The notes below the pieces were generated by a model. The model searched no databases. It was not told the origin of the DNA and saw only the letters and a program-made list of their open reading frames with translations. Positions 17,897-28,148 of a DNA stretch of 64,000 bases are shown piece after piece; the stretch's first letter is position 1, and each line of letters opens with the position of its first letter. The translations under genes were made by a program, and so were the position numbers. This stretch comes from Planococcus soli (lineage in GTDB: Bacteria; Bacillota; Bacilli; Bacillales_A; Planococcaceae): assembly GCF_016881065.1 (NCBI RefSeq), contig NZ_WXYN01000051.1, forward strand, positions 558,001-622,000. The letters run 5' to 3'.

Positions 17897-18502
17897 CTAT
17901 GATATTTGGATTTTGCGGGCTGGCAACCTCCATTTGAATGTGTAGGACAAAATCCGCAAGATTGTGATCAAAACAAACAAGGAATAAAGCATAAGATCTG
18001 AACCTGCCAAGCCAAAACTGATGAACAGTCCGGCCAGTGCTGCCCACACGGCATAAATTTCGGATTTTAAAACAAGCGGCTTTCGTCCAGCCAGCAGATC
18101 ACGGATTATACCTCCGCCTGATCCTGTTAATACCGCTGCCACAACAACTGCATAAAATGGTAATTCCAACTCCACAGCGAAGATGGCGCCTTGCACAGCA
18201 AAAGCTGATAAACCGATAGCATCAAAAAAATAGCCCCAGCGATTCCAATGGCCAAGCAATTTATGTGGAAACAAGAATACGACTGTAATGGAGATGAGGG
18301 CAAGTTGGAACATGAATTCCTGTTCCCACAATGCCGAAACGGGTACACCAATCAATAAGTTTCGGATGGCGCCGCCTCCAAAAGCGGTGACAGCCCCGAG
18401 AAGATAAACGCCAAAAATATCGTATTCTTCTTCCATGGCGATAATTGCGCCGGACACTGCAAACGCAATGGTACCGATGGCGCTTAAGACTTCCCAAGCC
18501 AT
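17897..18502 (-). CDS. UPF0126 / trimeric intracellular cation channel-like membrane protein
   Basis: 201 residues, about seven hydrophobic segments and two copies of the UPF0126 repeat, marked by GAVTAFGGGAIRNLL (first half) and AAVLTGSGGGIIRDLL (second half). Homologues are described as TRIC-type channels or, for E. coli YicG, a glycine transporter; the substrate cannot be read from sequence. Divergently transcribed from ynbB. Confidence 0.85.
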   Translation of the reverse strand: MAWEVLSAIGTIAFAVSGAIIAMEEEYDIFGVYLLGAVTAFGGGAIRNLLIGVPVSALWEQEFMFQLALISITVVFLFPHKLLGHWNRWGYFFDAIGLSAFAVQGAIFAVELELPFYAVVVAAVLTGSGGGIIRDLLAGRKPLVLKSEIYAVWAALAGLFISFGLAGSDLMLYSLFVLITILRILSYTFKWRLPARKIQIS

Positions 18503-18548
18503 AGGCCTATTCCTCCTTAACGTACAACTCTATGAATTGTATCAGAAT

Positions 18549-18578
18549 TTGACGCTATTTCAAGTCATGCCGCATAAT
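18549..18578 (+). promoter_or_regulatory. Likely ynbB promoter
   Basis: TTGACG, 18-bp spacer, CATAAT, ending about 30 bp before the ynbB start. Confidence 0.5.
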
Positions 18579-18610
18579 AAGGTGAGAAGTCCAAAAGAAT
18601 GGAGAATTAC

Positions 18611-19843
18611 ATGTTTACACTGATTAAAACAATAGAAGAAACGATTCAAGCTCAGCTGCAGCAGGCAGATGAAATTGCCTACGTAAACCAAAAAAAAGTA
18701 TTGGATGCTTTTCAACAACAGCGGGTCAGCGACCACCATTTTAATCCGTCGACAGGCTATGGTTATGACGACGAAGGGCGGGATACACTGGAACGTGTGT
18801 ATGCCGATGTTTTTAAAGCAGAAGCGGCGCTCGTCCGGCCGCAGATTATCTCCGGTACCCATGCCATTACCATCTCGCTTTTTGGCGTACTGCGCCCAGG
18901 GGACGAATTGCTGTACCTTACGGGCAAGCCTTATGACACGTTGGATTCCATTGTCTTTGGAGGAGAAAAGGACACGGGGTCATTAAAGGATTTCGGCATC
19001 AGCTATCAGCACGTAGCACTGGCTGCTGACAATAAAATCGATTGGCCAGCAGCTGAAAGTGCAATCGGCAGCAGGACAAAAGTGGTTGCCATTCAGCGCT
19101 CGAGAGGCTACGACACGCGACCGTCCTTTACTATAGAAGAAATAGGGGAAATGGTTGAAAAAGTTCGCCGCCTGAAACCGGACGCCATCATTTTTGTGGA
19201 TAATTGCTACGGCGAGTTTGTGGAAGAACAAGAGCCGGTTGAAGTAGGGGCAGACCTGATTGCGGGTTCTCTTATCAAAAATCCCGGCGGCGGCATGGCA
19301 AAAATCGGCGGTTATATAGCCGGCAAAAAAGATTTAATCGAAAAATGCGGTTACCGCATGACTTCACCGGGTATAGGAGGAGAAGCAGGAGCTTCGCTAA
19401 ATGCGTTGCCCGATATGTATCAAGGTTTTTTCATGGCTCCACACATCGTTTCGCAAGCATTAAAAGGGGCGATCTTCACTTCAGCGCTGCTGGAAGACGC
19501 AGGAATGGAGACCACGCCTCATTGGAGCGACAAGCGAACAGACTTGATTCAGTCGGTGTCGTTTCAAACTGCTGAACAGATGATAGCATTTTGCCAAACG
19601 ATACAGGCAAGCTCGCCTGTAAATGCACAATTCAAGCCGGAACCCGCATACATGCCAGGCTATGAGGACGATGTTATCATGGCTGCTGGAACATTTGTGC
19701 AAGGGTCTAGCATTGAATTGACAGCTGATGGTCCGATTCGTCCACCTTATACAGCATTTGTCCAAGGTGGGCTGACATACGAACATGTAAAAATTGCTGT
19801 ATTGAATTCAGTCGATGCCCTTAAAAAACTAAAATTAATCTAA
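18611..19843 (+). CDS. ynbB: PLP-dependent enzyme YnbB (methionine gamma-lyase / 'aluminium resistance' family)
   Basis: 410 residues from ATG 18611 (GGAG eight bases before); an ATG four codons upstream is also possible. The fold is cystathionine beta-lyase-like: GTHAITISLFGVLRPGDELLY, FVDNCYGEFVE (Asp binding the PLP nitrogen), and the likely PLP lysine in GSLIKNPGGGMAKIGGY. Family members have been linked loosely to aluminium resistance; the true substrate is unknown. ynbB directly precedes glnR in B. subtilis too. Confidence 0.88.
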   Translation: MFTLIKTIEETIQAQLQQADEIAYVNQKKVLDAFQQQRVSDHHFNPSTGYGYDDEGRDTLERVYADVFKAEAALVRPQIISGTHAITISLFGVLRPGDELLYLTGKPYDTLDSIVFGGEKDTGSLKDFGISYQHVALAADNKIDWPAAESAIGSRTKVVAIQRSRGYDTRPSFTIEEIGEMVEKVRRLKPDAIIFVDNCYGEFVEEQEPVEVGADLIAGSLIKNPGGGMAKIGGYIAGKKDLIEKCGYRMTSPGIGGEAGASLNALPDMYQGFFMAPHIVSQALKGAIFTSALLEDAGMETTPHWSDKRTDLIQSVSFQTAEQMIAFCQTIQASSPVNAQFKPEPAYMPGYEDDVIMAAGTFVQGSSIELTADGPIRPPYTAFVQGGLTYEHVKIAVLNSVDALKKLKLI

Positions 19844-19848
19844 TCTTT

Positions 19849-19878
19849 ATCCCGTATAAATCATACGGGATATTTTTG
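19849..19878 (+). terminator. Intrinsic terminator after ynbB
   Basis: ATCCCGTAT/ATACGGGAT stem, five-base loop, then TATTTTTG. Confidence 0.82.
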
Positions 19879-19895
19879 TGTTAGAAAACATAACA
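19879..19895 (+). promoter_or_regulatory. GlnR/TnrA box upstream of glnR
   Basis: TGTTAGAAAACATAACA matches TGTNA-N7-TNACA perfectly, just upstream of the -35. Expected site for feedback control of glnRA by GlnR when glutamine is plentiful. Confidence 0.9.
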
Positions 19896-19900
19896 TTGAT

Positions 19901-19929
19901 TTGACAAATAACCTGACATGATATATGCT
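19901..19929 (+). promoter_or_regulatory. glnRA promoter with second, weaker GlnR site
   Basis: -35 TTGACA (19901), 17-bp spacer, -10 TATGCT. A second GlnR-like palindrome TGACAAATAACCTGACA (19902-19918) overlaps the -35, 23 bp (about two helical turns) from the first box; its right half fits the consensus and its left half has one mismatch. Two tandem operators also occur before glnRA of B. subtilis. Confidence 0.75.
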
Positions 19930-19964
19930 ATAAGAGTAGTAATTATTTGAAATGGGTGAAACTT

Positions 19965-20351
19965 ATGACGAACCGGGTGCGACGCACAATGCCGCTTCTT
20001 CCCATCAGCATTGTAATGCAGCTGACGGAATTGACTGCAAGACAAATTCGTTACTATGAAGAGCATGGATTGGTCAGCCCTGCCCGAACAGAAGGCAATA
20101 AACGTATGTTTTCGCTGAATGACGTCGATACCCTGCTCGAAATCAAGGATTACTTGGATCAAGGGCTGAATATGGCCGGCATTAAGAAAATATACGATTT
20201 ACGAGAAACACCTGCAAATGAAAAAGCAGAGCCGAAAAATCTAAGCGATGCAGAACTTCGCAGGCTGCTTCATGAAGAGTTGAAACACCAGGCGCGTCCA
20301 TTTGAAAAGGGCGGCTTCAGACAAAGTGATTTATCCCGTTTTTTTAATTGA
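19965..20351 (+). CDS. glnR: MerR-family repressor GlnR
   Basis: 128 residues from ATG 19965 after GGGTGAAA. MerR-type HTH with [15 protein letters not shown] and the [12 protein letters not shown] wing. The C-terminal tail [13 protein letters not shown] matches the autoinhibitory segment that feedback-inhibited glutamine synthetase displaces in Bacillus. It represses its own operon and probably ammonium and glutamate-related genes. Followed by glnA after 41 bp. Confidence 0.96.
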   Translation: MTNRVRRTMPLLPISIVMQLTELTARQIRYYEEHGLVSPARTEGNKRMFSLNDVDTLLEIKDYLDQGLNMAGIKKIYDLRETPANEKAEPKNLSDAELRRLLHEELKHQARPFEKGGFRQSDLSRFFN

Positions 20352-20392
20352 AATGGGCTTACATACAACTATAATAGGAGAGTGAAGAGAAC

Positions 20393-21727
20393 ATGGGCAA
20401 GTATTCAAAAGAAGACATTCAACGATTAGTAAAAGAAGAGGACGTAAACTTCATCCGTCTACAATTTACAGATATTCTTGGGGTCATTAAAAACGTTGAA
20501 ATACCGACATCCCAATTGGACAAAGCACTCGATAACAAAATGATGTTTGATGGATCTTCTATCGATGGGTTTGTACGCATCGAAGAATCTGATATGTATT
20601 TATTCCCGGACCTTGACACATGGGTAGTATTCCCGTGGATCACAGGCAAAGGAAAAGTAGCTCGCTTAATCTGTGACATCTACAGCCCGGATGGTACGCC
20701 ATTTGCTGGAGATCCACGTACGAACTTGAAGCGTGTATTGAAGGAAATGGAAGAGCTTGGCTTTACGCATTTCAACCTTGGACCTGAGCCTGAATTCTTC
20801 TTGTTCAAATTGGATGATAGAGGCGAACCTTCTCTAGAATTGAATGACCACGGCGGCTATTTTGACTTGGCACCGATGGACCTTGGCGAAAACTGCCGAC
20901 GCGACATCGTACTTGAGTTGGAGGAAATGGGCTTTGAAATCGAAGCTTCCCACCACGAAGTAGCACCAGGGCAACACGAGATCGACTTTAAATACGCTGA
21001 TGCGATCAAAGCATGTGACGATATCCAAACCTTTAAATTGGTTGTTAAAACGATTGCCCGCAAACACGGCCTTCACGCAACATTCATGCCGAAGCCATTA
21101 TTCGGTGTAAACGGTTCAGGAATGCACATGAACGTATCGTTGTTTGATGGAGACCGCAATACATTCCTTGACGAAGACGGCGAATTGAAGTTGAGCGAAA
21201 CTGCTTACCAATTCATTGCTGGCATCATCGAACATGCTAAAGGCTTTACCGCTGTAACAAACCCGCTTGTCAACTCGTATAAGCGTTTGGTTCCAGGCTA
21301 CGAAGCACCTTGTTACATCGCTTGGTCTGGCCAAAACCGCAGCCCGTTGATCCGTATTCCGGCATCACGCGGCTTGTCTACACGCGTAGAAGTACGCTCA
21401 GTTGACCCAGCAGCTAACCCATACTTAGCAATGGCTGTTCTTTTAGGAGCAGGTCTTGACGGAATCAGAAGAAAATTGACTCCGCCAAATGCGGTTGACC
21501 GCAACATCTATGCGATGAACAAAAGAGAGCGCGAAGCAGTCGGCATTGAAGACCTGCCAGGTACTTTGTATTTAGCTCTTGAGGAATTGCAGAAAGATGA
21601 AGTGATGACAAAAGCGTTAGGCGAACATATTTTGAACAACTTCGTCGAAGCGAAAGAAATTGAGTGGGACATGTTCCGCACATCTGTACACCCGTGGGAA
21701 CGCGAGCAATACTTGAAAATGTATTAA
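20393..21727 (+). CDS. glnA: Glutamine synthetase, type I (GSI-alpha)
   Basis: 444 residues, RBS ATAGGAGAG. Catalytic motifs: [10 protein letters not shown] near residue 48, [36 protein letters not shown] and [13 protein letters not shown]. It lacks the adenylylation-site insertion of GSI-beta, as expected where feedback inhibition and GlnR replace covalent control. It makes glutamine from glutamate and ammonium and, when inhibited, activates GlnR. Confidence 0.98.
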   Translation: MGKYSKEDIQRLVKEEDVNFIRLQFTDILGVIKNVEIPTSQLDKALDNKMMFDGSSIDGFVRIEESDMYLFPDLDTWVVFPWITGKGKVARLICDIYSPDGTPFAGDPRTNLKRVLKEMEELGFTHFNLGPEPEFFLFKLDDRGEPSLELNDHGGYFDLAPMDLGENCRRDIVLELEEMGFEIEASHHEVAPGQHEIDFKYADAIKACDDIQTFKLVVKTIARKHGLHATFMPKPLFGVNGSGMHMNVSLFDGDRNTFLDEDGELKLSETAYQFIAGIIEHAKGFTAVTNPLVNSYKRLVPGYEAPCYIAWSGQNRSPLIRIPASRGLSTRVEVRSVDPAANPYLAMAVLLGAGLDGIRRKLTPPNAVDRNIYAMNKREREAVGIEDLPGTLYLALEELQKDEVMTKALGEHILNNFVEAKEIEWDMFRTSVHPWEREQYLKMY

Positions 21728-21739
21728 TAGTTAAACTGG

Positions 21740-21775
21740 AACCGCTGAAGCTTTTGAGCTTCGGCGGTTTTTTTC
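21740..21775 (+). terminator. Intrinsic terminator after glnA
   Basis: AACCGCTGAAGCT / AGCTTCGGCGGTT stem with one G-T pair, TTTG loop, seven T. Confidence 0.9.
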
Positions 21776-21999
21776 TGTGTTCTGCACGCTCAAACATATT
21801 CAAGGCATATTTCAAGAAGTTTTTGATTGCAAGAAGATAGTAGATCAGAACCCAACCAATGCTAATAAAAGCCTATGGAAAACATCAAGAACCTGCATCT
21901 TCAGCAATAGCTTCTATTATCAAGTTGATAAAAATCAGTAAAGTTCATTAAAAATTTCATTGCTTAAATTGTTTACAAGAGAAACTTTCAGGTTATAAT
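21776..21999 (+). promoter_or_regulatory. Gap after glnA with one promoter at its end
   Basis: Nothing recognisable from 21776 to about 21970 (AT-rich, no long open frame with a ribosome site). At 21972-21999 there is TTTACA, a 16-bp spacer and TATAAT, a good sigma-A promoter pointing at the 62-residue gene. Confidence 0.6.
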
Positions 22000-22077
22000 T
22001 AAGTGCAGCCTATATGTTTAATAACTCATACTGAATTTTCCTTTTAGCGAAGGAAGATTTTGTGGGAGGGGATTAAA

Positions 22078-22266
22078 TTGAGGAAAATACAAGGACTTCC
22101 AAGTCTGATCGAGTATTTGGAGTCAGTAGATTATCCGCTGGCTGCAGAGCAGATTACAGATTTAATGTCGAAAAGAAAGATTCCGCACCGCAAAGCATTC
22201 CAGGATACTGTGATTTTTAACTTAGAACACATAGACTGGTGGATTGCTGAGCAGCGGAAACGATGA
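22078..22266 (+). CDS. Small protein of unknown function (62 aa)
   Basis: TTG start at 22078, nine bases after GGGAGGGG. The sequence is soluble and amphipathic (LPSLIEYLESVDYPLAAEQI, then HIDWWIAEQRKR) with no membrane segment and no motif I recognise; the spacing of hydrophobics suggests a few short helices, perhaps winged-helix-like. It has its own promoter and terminator, which supports it being a real gene. Confidence 0.65.
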   Translation: MRKIQGLPSLIEYLESVDYPLAAEQITDLMSKRKIPHRKAFQDTVIFNLEHIDWWIAEQRKR

Positions 22267-22306
22267 TGAGTTAATGAATGTGCTGAACTAAAAAGAAAAT
22301 CTCGCG

Positions 22307-22349
22307 CCCGTTCTGCAAAGAACCGGGAACGGGGTTTTTCTTTTTTTTT
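22307..22349 (+). terminator. Terminator after the 62-aa gene
   Basis: CCCGTTC/GAACGGG stem with a 13-base loop, followed by a long T-rich tract. Confidence 0.7.
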
Positions 22350-22413
22350 GGTAACTTTATACACTTTTGTCCGTCTACTGTTATAATAATCTAAAAACGA
22401 AGGGGGTTCGGCT

Positions 22414-22845
22414 ATGCGCTTTTTAATGACAATCCTTATCTTCCTCATCTTTTTTTCATTTGCGGGAATTGGCGCTTATGTGGTAGGCCCGGATTTCTCA
22501 GCGGATCGTTTGGTTGCAGAAGCGACGGAAGAGTTGCGGAATACTGGCCAGATGGACAAAATAGTTGAGTATGTAGAAAGCGACCCGCAGATGCTGGAGT
22601 ACATAGAAGAAGCTCAAGTTGCGGAACAGGACAGCGAATCTTTGCCATTTGAGACAAGCGGCGATGCAGCGGGTACCGTGATAAAAAAGGTGGGCATAAC
22701 CGACTTGGCTAAAATGAAATCGGGAATTGAGGATGGCACGATGTCCGCTGAACAAGTGATTCAGGAACTGGAAGAAGATTTAAATGAAGAAGAAATGCTG
22801 GCGCTGAAAGTGCTCATGTATAAAGAACTATACAAACAGCAATAA
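22414..22845 (+). CDS. Conserved-looking membrane-anchored or secreted protein, unknown function
   Basis: 143 residues, RBS AAGGGGG, with a TATAAT at 22382 upstream. One N-terminal hydrophobic helix (residues 2-22, FLMTILIFLIFFSFAGIGAYV) without a lipobox, followed by a strongly acidic helical region rich in Glu (ELEEDLNEEEMLALKVLMYK). Predicted single-pass with the bulk outside the cell, or a secreted protein if cleaved. No family recognised. Confidence 0.65.
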   Translation: MRFLMTILIFLIFFSFAGIGAYVVGPDFSADRLVAEATEELRNTGQMDKIVEYVESDPQMLEYIEEAQVAEQDSESLPFETSGDAAGTVIKKVGITDLAKMKSGIEDGTMSAEQVIQELEEDLNEEEMLALKVLMYKELYKQQ

Positions 22846-22907
22846 AACATAGAATATGGTAGACTGATTCACGGAGACAAAGTAAATAGTTCAAAGGGGG
22901 CCATCGC

Positions 22908-23102
22908 ATGAAATCATTTCAAGTAGAATTTAATTTTGATCATGGAAATACAATTGTTCATAATGTTGAGGCTGTGGACAAAGAGTCGGCATTGGGTAAA
23001 ATTCCTTCCAATGGAACTTATGAAATTTCTGATGTGGAGACAGGCCATATTTATCGCATTACAATCAATTTAGTTAAATATATAAAAGTCAGCGAATTGT
23101 AG
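22908..23102 (+). CDS. Small protein of unknown function (64 aa)
   Basis: Strong RBS AAAGGGGG and ATG. Beta-rich pattern (SFQVEFNFDHGNTIVHNVEA, then YRITINLVKYIKV), with a VEAVDKESAL segment common in small DUF proteins that form a beta-beta-alpha sheet. No motif identifies a function. Sits between the acidic membrane protein and a hairpin. Confidence 0.6.
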   Translation: MKSFQVEFNFDHGNTIVHNVEAVDKESALGKIPSNGTYEISDVETGHIYRITINLVKYIKVSEL

Positions 23103-23116
23103 AAGAATCTTTCTCG

Positions 23117-23157
23117 ATAAGCTGCACAGGGGTGCTGCTTATGCGGCGCCTTTTTTT
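23117..23157 (+). terminator. Probable terminator after the 64-aa gene
   Basis: ATAAGC-T-GCAC / GTGC-T-GCTTAT imperfect stem, then GCGGCGCC and seven T. Confidence 0.55.
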
Positions 23158-23201
23158 GAGCGCATATTTACAAGCGACTAATCGGACAGTGGAGGGATTA
23201 C

Positions 23202-23936
23202 ATGAAATTCAAAGGTTCAAGTGTATATGAAGAGAAAGATTTTTTAGCCAACTACCTGCAAAGAAGGAATCGAACGGATAGCCCGAACAACAGCATTGAA
23301 AAGCCGATGATATACGAACTGCTTGGAGCCTTCGAAAACAAACAGATACTCGATTTAGGCTGTGGGGACGCACAGTTTGGAAAAGAACTTCTGCATGCGG
23401 GTGCACGCCGCTATCATGGAGTCGAAGGGTCTAAAGGGATGGAGAAGCTGGCAGCTCAAAATCTGGAGGGTCTGGATGCATGTTTAACTTTAGCAACAAT
23501 GGAATCATTCGATTATCCGAAAGAAAGTTACGACATTGTTGCTTCGCGCTTGGCAATCCATTATTTGCCCACTGTTGAAGAGGTGTTCCAAAATATCCAT
23601 CGAACTTTAAAACCTCTAGGAAAGTTTGTCTTCAGTGTCCAGCATCCGCTGACGACATCTACTTTCGAAAGTAAAAAATCAGGCGGGAAAAGAAGCAACT
23701 GGATTGTAGATGATTATTTTATGGAAGGAGAGCGCGAAGAACCGTGGATCGATAAATTAGTGGTTAAGCACCATCGGACCATAGAAAGCTATTTTACAGC
23801 GTTAACCAAAGCAGGCTTCCTAGTTACGGGACTACAGGAAGGCATGCCAAAACGGCAGCACTTTGAAGATGAAACGGAGTATGCGAGAAGAAAGCGGATA
23901 CCCATCATTTTGGCTTTTGGCTGCATCAAACAATGA
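23202..23936 (+). CDS. Class I SAM-dependent methyltransferase
   Basis: 244 residues, RBS TGGAGGG. SAM-binding motif I ILDLGCGDAQFGKEL (~50), an acidic GVEGSKGM after beta-2, and YDIVASRLAIHYL as the motif-III region. The C-terminal half (FVFSVQHPLTTSTFES) resembles small-molecule methyltransferases of the UbiE/Tam type rather than RNA or DNA enzymes. The substrate is not deducible; no neighbouring pathway gene helps. Confidence 0.82.
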   Translation: MKFKGSSVYEEKDFLANYLQRRNRTDSPNNSIEKPMIYELLGAFENKQILDLGCGDAQFGKELLHAGARRYHGVEGSKGMEKLAAQNLEGLDACLTLATMESFDYPKESYDIVASRLAIHYLPTVEEVFQNIHRTLKPLGKFVFSVQHPLTTSTFESKKSGGKRSNWIVDDYFMEGEREEPWIDKLVVKHHRTIESYFTALTKAGFLVTGLQEGMPKRQHFEDETEYARRKRIPIILAFGCIKQ

Positions 23937-23971
23937 GCAGTAGTCTTTGTTTACATAATAATAATATAAAT

Positions 23972-24005
23972 AAAAAACACCGGAGAATTTTCTCCGGTGT
24001 TTTTT
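23972..24005. terminator. Bidirectional terminator between methyltransferase and lexA
   Basis: Perfect stem AAAAAACACCGGAGA / TCTCCGGTGTTTTTT with a four-base loop; A-run and T-run on the two sides serve both convergent genes. Confidence 0.92.
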
Positions 24006-24624
24006 AGTGGATCTGGCGGTAAACGCCAACAACTTTTCCAAGTATGGACACTTGGTCGACAATGATAGGATCCATCGATGAGTTCTCAGGCTGCAGGCGG
24101 AAATAACTTTCTTCACGGAAGAAACGTTTGACTGTCGCTTCATCCTCAGCAGTCATTGCAACAACGATGTCGCCGTTATTGGCAGTTTGCTGCTGTTTGA
24201 CAATGACGTAATCGCCGTTAAGAATACCGGCCTCGATCATACTTTCACCCATAATTTCAAGCATAAAGATGTGGTCATCTTCTGTGCCGTAGCTCTGGGG
24301 AAGCGGGAAAAACTCTTCCACATTTTCAATGGCTGTAATAGGAATGCCGGCTGTGACTTTACCGATTAACGGCACATGCAAAACTGGGCTTTTATCAATA
24401 AGCGCTTCATCAGTGCTGATTACTTCAATTGCTCTTGGTTTTGTTGGATCACGCCGGATCAGGCCTTTGCTTTCAAGGCGTGCCAAGTGGCCGTGTACGG
24501 TCGAACTGGATGCCAGGCCGACTGCTTCACCAATTTCACGAACGGACGGTGGATAGCCTTTTAGGCGAACTTCTTCTTTTATGAATGTCAGAATATCTTC
24601 TTGTCGCTTGGATACTTTTTTCAA
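24004..24624 (-). CDS. lexA: SOS repressor LexA
   Basis: 206 residues. Winged HTH ([20 protein letters not shown]), Ala-Gly cleavage site in KVTAGIPIT (~88), catalytic serine in MGESMIEAG (~127) and lysine in ATVKRFF (~165). Start chosen as TTG at 24624, six bases after TGAGGTGA; the GTG three codons upstream lies inside that ribosome site. LexA represses SOS genes until RecA filaments trigger self-cleavage. It is divergent from yneA with LexA boxes between them. Confidence 0.97.
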   Translation of the reverse strand: MKKVSKRQEDILTFIKEEVRLKGYPPSVREIGEAVGLASSSTVHGHLARLESKGLIRRDPTKPRAIEVISTDEALIDKSPVLHVPLIGKVTAGIPITAIENVEEFFPLPQSYGTEDDHIFMLEIMGESMIEAGILNGDYVIVKQQQTANNGDIVVAMTAEDEATVKRFFREESYFRLQPENSSMDPIIVDQVSILGKVVGVYRQIH

Positions 24625-24667
24625 CAGTTTCACCTCATTTGAGTAATTCTACTTGATTTCTACCAAT

Positions 24668-24696
24668 AGTATACCAACTCGGGCTGTGAAATGCAA
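24668..24696 (-). promoter_or_regulatory. Likely lexA promoter
   Basis: On the minus strand: -35 TTGCAT (24696-24691), 17-bp spacer, -10 TATACT (24673-24668). The -35 overlaps the first LexA box, giving autorepression. Confidence 0.65.
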
Positions 24697-24707
24697 ACAT
24701 AGGTTCG
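24694..24707. promoter_or_regulatory. LexA box 1 (lexA side)
   Basis: CAAACATAGGTTCG, one mismatch to CGAAC-N4-GTTCG. Overlaps the lexA -35. Confidence 0.8.
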
Positions 24708-24717
24708 AATTTAATTC

Positions 24718-24746
24718 TTGACAAAAACACCTGTTCGCATTATTAT
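24718..24746 (+). promoter_or_regulatory. yneA promoter
   Basis: -35 TTGACA (24718), 17-bp spacer, -10 TATTAT (24741-24746). A near-consensus promoter that needs tight repression. Confidence 0.8.
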
Positions 24747-24747
24747 G

Positions 24748-24774
24748 AGAACATACATTCCGAACATATATTCT
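24748..24774 (+). promoter_or_regulatory. Tandem LexA boxes 2 and 3 at the yneA transcription start
   Basis: AGAACATACATTCC (24748-24761) and CGAACATATATTCT (24761-24774) share one base and sit directly after the yneA -10. Each keeps one strong GAAC half-site and a weaker second half. They should cover the start of transcription of yneA. Confidence 0.72.
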
Positions 24775-24789
24775 CAGGAGGCGATCAGA

Positions 24790-25757
<968 letters not shown>

Positions 25758-25815
25758 AACATTGCAGAAACCCAACTTTTTTTGTACCATATGAAAAGAA
25801 GAAAGGTGGATGTCT

Positions 25816-26049
25816 ATGTTATCGCCAGATAAATTAAGCCGAATAAACCAGTTGTCACGCAAGTCGAAAACTGCTGGTTTATCAAAAGAAGAAGCGAAAG
25901 AGCAATCCCTTTTGCGCCAGGAATACTTGCAGACTTTCCGCAAAACCATGCGCGGCACAATTGAAAACGTAAAAGTGATTGACCCGAACGGAAACGATGT
26001 AACTCCGGATAAGGTCAAAAATATTCGAGAGAATAAGTATTTGAATTAA
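25816..26049 (+). CDS. ynzC: DUF896 family protein YnzC
   Basis: 77 residues; ATG 25816 is seven bases after AAAGGTGG, whereas the in-frame ATG at 25810 is too close. Typical DUF896: LSRINQLSRKSKTAGLSKEEAKEQ, LRQEYLQTFRK and NGNDVTPDKVK. A small helical protein; in B. subtilis it belongs to the yneA-yneB-ynzC SOS operon. Confidence 0.92.
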   Translation: MLSPDKLSRINQLSRKSKTAGLSKEEAKEQSLLRQEYLQTFRKTMRGTIENVKVIDPNGNDVTPDKVKNIRENKYLN

Positions 26050-26066
26050 ATACTTATTCTCTTTTT
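26028..26066 (+). terminator. Terminator of the yneA operon
   Basis: 15-bp perfect stem AGAGAATAAGTATTT / AAATACTTATTCTCT overlapping the ynzC stop, five-base loop, T-run. Confidence 0.9.
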
Positions 26067-26086
26067 CATTGTATTCTTTTCTATTG

Positions 26087-26115
26087 TTGACTAAACTAGA
26101 AAGGGATTCTATTTT
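26087..26115 (+). promoter_or_regulatory. Likely tkt promoter
   Basis: TTGACT, 17-bp spacer, TATTTT, 20 bp before the tkt start. Confidence 0.6.
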
Positions 26116-26136
26116 TGTTTGAGAGAGGATGTTACT

Positions 26137-28140
26137 ATGTCAACCCACGCAGATCAACTTGCAGTGACTACAATTCGTACACTTTCCATCGATGCTATTG
26201 AAAAAGCAAATTCTGGCCATCCAGGATTGCCAATGGGCGCAGCTCCAATGGCGTATACATTGTGGACTAAACACATGAACCACAACCCGAAAAACCCGGA
26301 TTGGTTTAACCGCGACCGTTTTGTGTTGTCGGCAGGACATGGTTCCATGCTTCTATACAGCCTGCTTCACTTGAGCGGCTATGGTTTGGAAATGGATGAA
26401 ATCAAAAATTTCCGCCAATGGGATTCGAAAACGCCAGGCCATCCGGAATACGGCCACACTACAGGCGTAGAAGCAACAACAGGACCACTTGGCCAAGGAA
26501 TTGGCATGGCAGTCGGCATGGCAATGGCTGAGCGCCATTTAGCGGCTACATATAATAAAGAAGGCATGAACGTCGTTGATCACCATACTTTTTCATTATG
26601 CGGAGATGGTGATTTGATGGAAGGCGTTGCCGGGGAAGCCATTTCTCTTGCTGGCCACTTGAAATTAAATAAATTGGTTGTATTATATGACAGCAACGAC
26701 ATTTCATTAGATGGGCCACTAGGCAAAAGTTTCTCTGAAAATGTTCAAAAGCGTTTTGAATCATACGGCTGGAACTACTTGCGCGTCGATGACGGCAACG
26801 AGTTGGATGATTTGTCTGAAAAAATTGCGCAAGCCAAAAGTTCATCGGATAAGCCAACGTTGATCGAAGTAAAAACGGTCATCGGCTACGGTGCTCCAAA
26901 CAAATCCGGTAAAGCAGATGCGCACGGCGCACCGCTTGGTGAAGATGAAATGAAACTGGTTAAAGAATATTACGAGTGGACTTTCGATAAGGATTTCCAT
27001 GTACCTGATGAAGTATACGCAACGTTCGAGCAAGCAACAGAAGAACTTGGCGCAAAAGCTGAATCCCAGTGGAACGAATTATATGAACAGTATAAATCGG
27101 CACATCCAGAGCTGGCTGAACAATTGCAAAAGGCAATTCGCGGCGATCTTCCAGAAAACTTTGATGCAGAATTCCCGACATATGAGTTTGGCAAAAAACA
27201 AGCAACTCGTTCGTCTTCTGGAGACATGATCAATGCCATCGCGAAAACGGTTCCTTCATTCTTCGGCGGCAGTGCTGACCTTGCAGGATCCAACAAAACA
27301 AACATCAAAGGCGCTGGCGATTTTGATGCGGAACATCCTGAAGGACGCAATATCTGGTTCGGTGTCCGTGAATTTGCAATGGGCGCTGCCTTGAACGGTA
27401 TGGCTTTGCATGGCGGTTTGCATGTGTTTGGCGGAACGTTCTTCGTCTTCAGTGACTATGTGCGTCCGGCGATTCGTCTGGCTGCATTAATGGGTCTTCC
27501 AGTAACTTATGTCTTCACACATGACAGTGTAGCGGTCGGGGAAGATGGTCCAACGCATGAACCGGTTGAACATTTGGCTTCTCTTCGTGCAATGCCGAAC
27601 TTAAGCGTTGTTCGTCCTGCTGATGCCAACGAAACGAAAGCAGCGTGGCGTTTGGCGTTGACAGCTAAAACAACACCTACTTTATTGGTGCTTTCACGTC
27701 AGGATCTGCCGATTTTAGAAAACAGTGCAGAACTTGCTGAAGCTGGTGTGGAAAAAGGCGCTTATGTCGTATCACCTGCTGAAAATCCGCAGGCGCTATT
27801 GCTGGCAACCGGATCTGAAGTAAGCCTGGCTGTAGCTGCGCAGAAACAATTGGCTGAAGAAGGAATTTCAGTATCTGTTGTATCTCTGCCGTCTTGGGAC
27901 CGTTTCGAAAAACAGGATAAGGAATACAAGCAATCCGTTATTCCGAAAACGGTTAAAAAGCGCCTGGCTATCGAAGTCGGTACTTCATTCGGCTGGGATC
28001 GTTACACAGGCGACGAAGGCGACATTCTGGCAATCGACCGTTTTGGTGCAAGTGCTCCGGGCGACCGCATTATGGAAGAGTTCGGTTTCACTGCTGATAA
28101 CGTAGCAAGCAAAGTGAAAAGTTTGATCAACGAAAACTAA
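26137..28140 (+). CDS. tkt: Transketolase
   Basis: 667 residues from ATG 26137 (AGAGAGGA upstream). Thiamine-diphosphate motif [12 protein letters not shown] (~155), N-terminal [18 protein letters not shown] and [15 protein letters not shown], catalytic-region [17 protein letters not shown]. It exchanges two-carbon units between sugars in the non-oxidative pentose phosphate pathway. It has its own promoter and terminator, and so is uncoupled from the SOS genes upstream. Confidence 0.98.
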   Translation: MSTHADQLAVTTIRTLSIDAIEKANSGHPGLPMGAAPMAYTLWTKHMNHNPKNPDWFNRDRFVLSAGHGSMLLYSLLHLSGYGLEMDEIKNFRQWDSKTPGHPEYGHTTGVEATTGPLGQGIGMAVGMAMAERHLAATYNKEGMNVVDHHTFSLCGDGDLMEGVAGEAISLAGHLKLNKLVVLYDSNDISLDGPLGKSFSENVQKRFESYGWNYLRVDDGNELDDLSEKIAQAKSSSDKPTLIEVKTVIGYGAPNKSGKADAHGAPLGEDEMKLVKEYYEWTFDKDFHVPDEVYATFEQATEELGAKAESQWNELYEQYKSAHPELAEQLQKAIRGDLPENFDAEFPTYEFGKKQATRSSSGDMINAIAKTVPSFFGGSADLAGSNKTNIKGAGDFDAEHPEGRNIWFGVREFAMGAALNGMALHGGLHVFGGTFFVFSDYVRPAIRLAALMGLPVTYVFTHDSVAVGEDGPTHEPVEHLASLRAMPNLSVVRPADANETKAAWRLALTAKTTPTLLVLSRQDLPILENSAELAEAGVEKGAYVVSPAENPQALLLATGSEVSLAVAAQKQLAEEGISVSVVSLPSWDRFEKQDKEYKQSVIPKTVKKRLAIEVGTSFGWDRYTGDEGDILAIDRFGASAPGDRIMEEFGFTADNVASKVKSLINEN

Positions 28141-28148
28141 GTTGGAGA

